DNA from: a virus | Reading direction: 5' to 3' (one strand) | Length of the DNA stretch: 37,098 nt | Virus record (IMG/VR): IMGVR_UViG_3300037852_000148 | Coordinates: 1 to 37,098 of that record | Shown here: positions 36,882-37,098 of the stretch, piece by piece | Layout of the letters: the number at the start of each line of letters is the position of its first letter | Numbering within the stretch: position 1 is the first letter of the stretch | Translations under genes and position numbers: made by a program | The notes under the pieces: model-generated | Database searches by the model: none | Seen by the model: the letters and a program-made list of their open reading frames with translations, nothing else | Told to the model about the DNA's origin: nothing

Positions 36882-37098
36882 ACATCAACATCATTCAGGC
36901 CATGGATGGAGTGGCCCGCGCGGCGGCTGCTCTCAAGGACACAAACACGGTGTCTCTTTTGCAAGAAGCTATTTGCATGATTCAGAAAGCCGGGACCGCC
37001 TATGACGCAGCGGCGATCAGCGCGAACCCGTTTCTGAATCCGAACATCACTCCGTACAGCGGGCAGATATTCGACGCCAACGCGAAGGTTGCCGCTCT
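36878..37098 (+). CDS. Unknown protein, 5' part (runs off window)
   Basis: GTG 36878 is coupled to the micro-gene. At least 73 codons are visible: a helical start MNINIIQAMDGVARAAAALKD, LLQEAICMIQKAG, and then an Asn/Pro-rich stretch (ISANPFLNPNITPYSG). Not recognised; it could be a head or portal-region gene. Confidence 0.5.
   Translation, partial: MNINIIQAMDGVARAAAALKDTNTVSLLQEAICMIQKAGTAYDAAAISANPFLNPNITPYSGQIFDANAKVAA

Overview
The window is most of the genome of a temperate, short-tailed (podovirus-type) phage of an alphaproteobacterium. The host inference rests on a GcrA-like DNA-binding protein (GcrA is an alphaproteobacterial cell-cycle regulator) and on alphaproteobacterial-looking tail-fibre, HTH and tRNA-Thr sequences. 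The podovirus inference rests on P22 gp4/gp10-like tail genes and T7-like ejection proteins, with no tape measure, tube or sheath gene. Nearly all genes are packed with 1-4 base stop/start overlaps.

Layout. (1) 1-8016, rightward virion genes: end of an unidentified gene, gp4-like adaptor, gp10-like hub, a collar-domain tail protein, an SGNH-esterase tailspike, a beta-helix spike, a GNAT-like internal protein and an ejection protein. (2) 8029-8435, a leftward one-gene unit with a terminator and a consensus sigma70 promoter. (3) 8436-16089, rightward: two large ejection proteins (one with a tail-lysozyme domain, one of 1433 aa) and a PurD-like ATP-grasp enzyme. (4) 16091-17072, a leftward operon headed by a ribbon-helix-helix regulator and encoding two secreted Cys-containing proteins. 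(5) 17157-22572, rightward tail fibre and lysis block (holin candidate, endolysin, GcrA-like protein, membrane proteins), interrupted by another leftward gene with its own promoter at 19896-20225, and ended by a terminator. (6) 22434-28515, attP (a 50-bp tRNA-Thr(GGT) 3' end plus an IHF-type site), then a leftward early operon: integrase, excisionase, a series of very small genes and a lambda-exonuclease-like nuclease. (7) 28660-29371, immunity region: a repressor gene flanked by five GGAAAC operators, a leftward promoter and a Cro-like gene. (8) 29372-37098, rightward early/packaging: two strong tandem hairpins, small genes, RuvC-like resolvase, small regulators, primase-helicase, an iteron-like candidate origin, terminase, then unidentified genes running off the window.

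Portal, scaffold and coat genes are absent; they would be expected between the right end (after the terminase) and the left end (before the gp4-like gene) of a circular map. The single attP lies inside the window beside int, with phage genes on both sides, so this is the non-integrated form of the genome. The most unusual items are a 66-bp in-frame sequence shared by two unrelated genes, an AT-rich duplicated domain cassette in the 1433-aa ejection protein, three self-contained leftward units inside the late region, the tandem hairpins behind cro, and the PurD-like ATP-grasp gene among virion genes.
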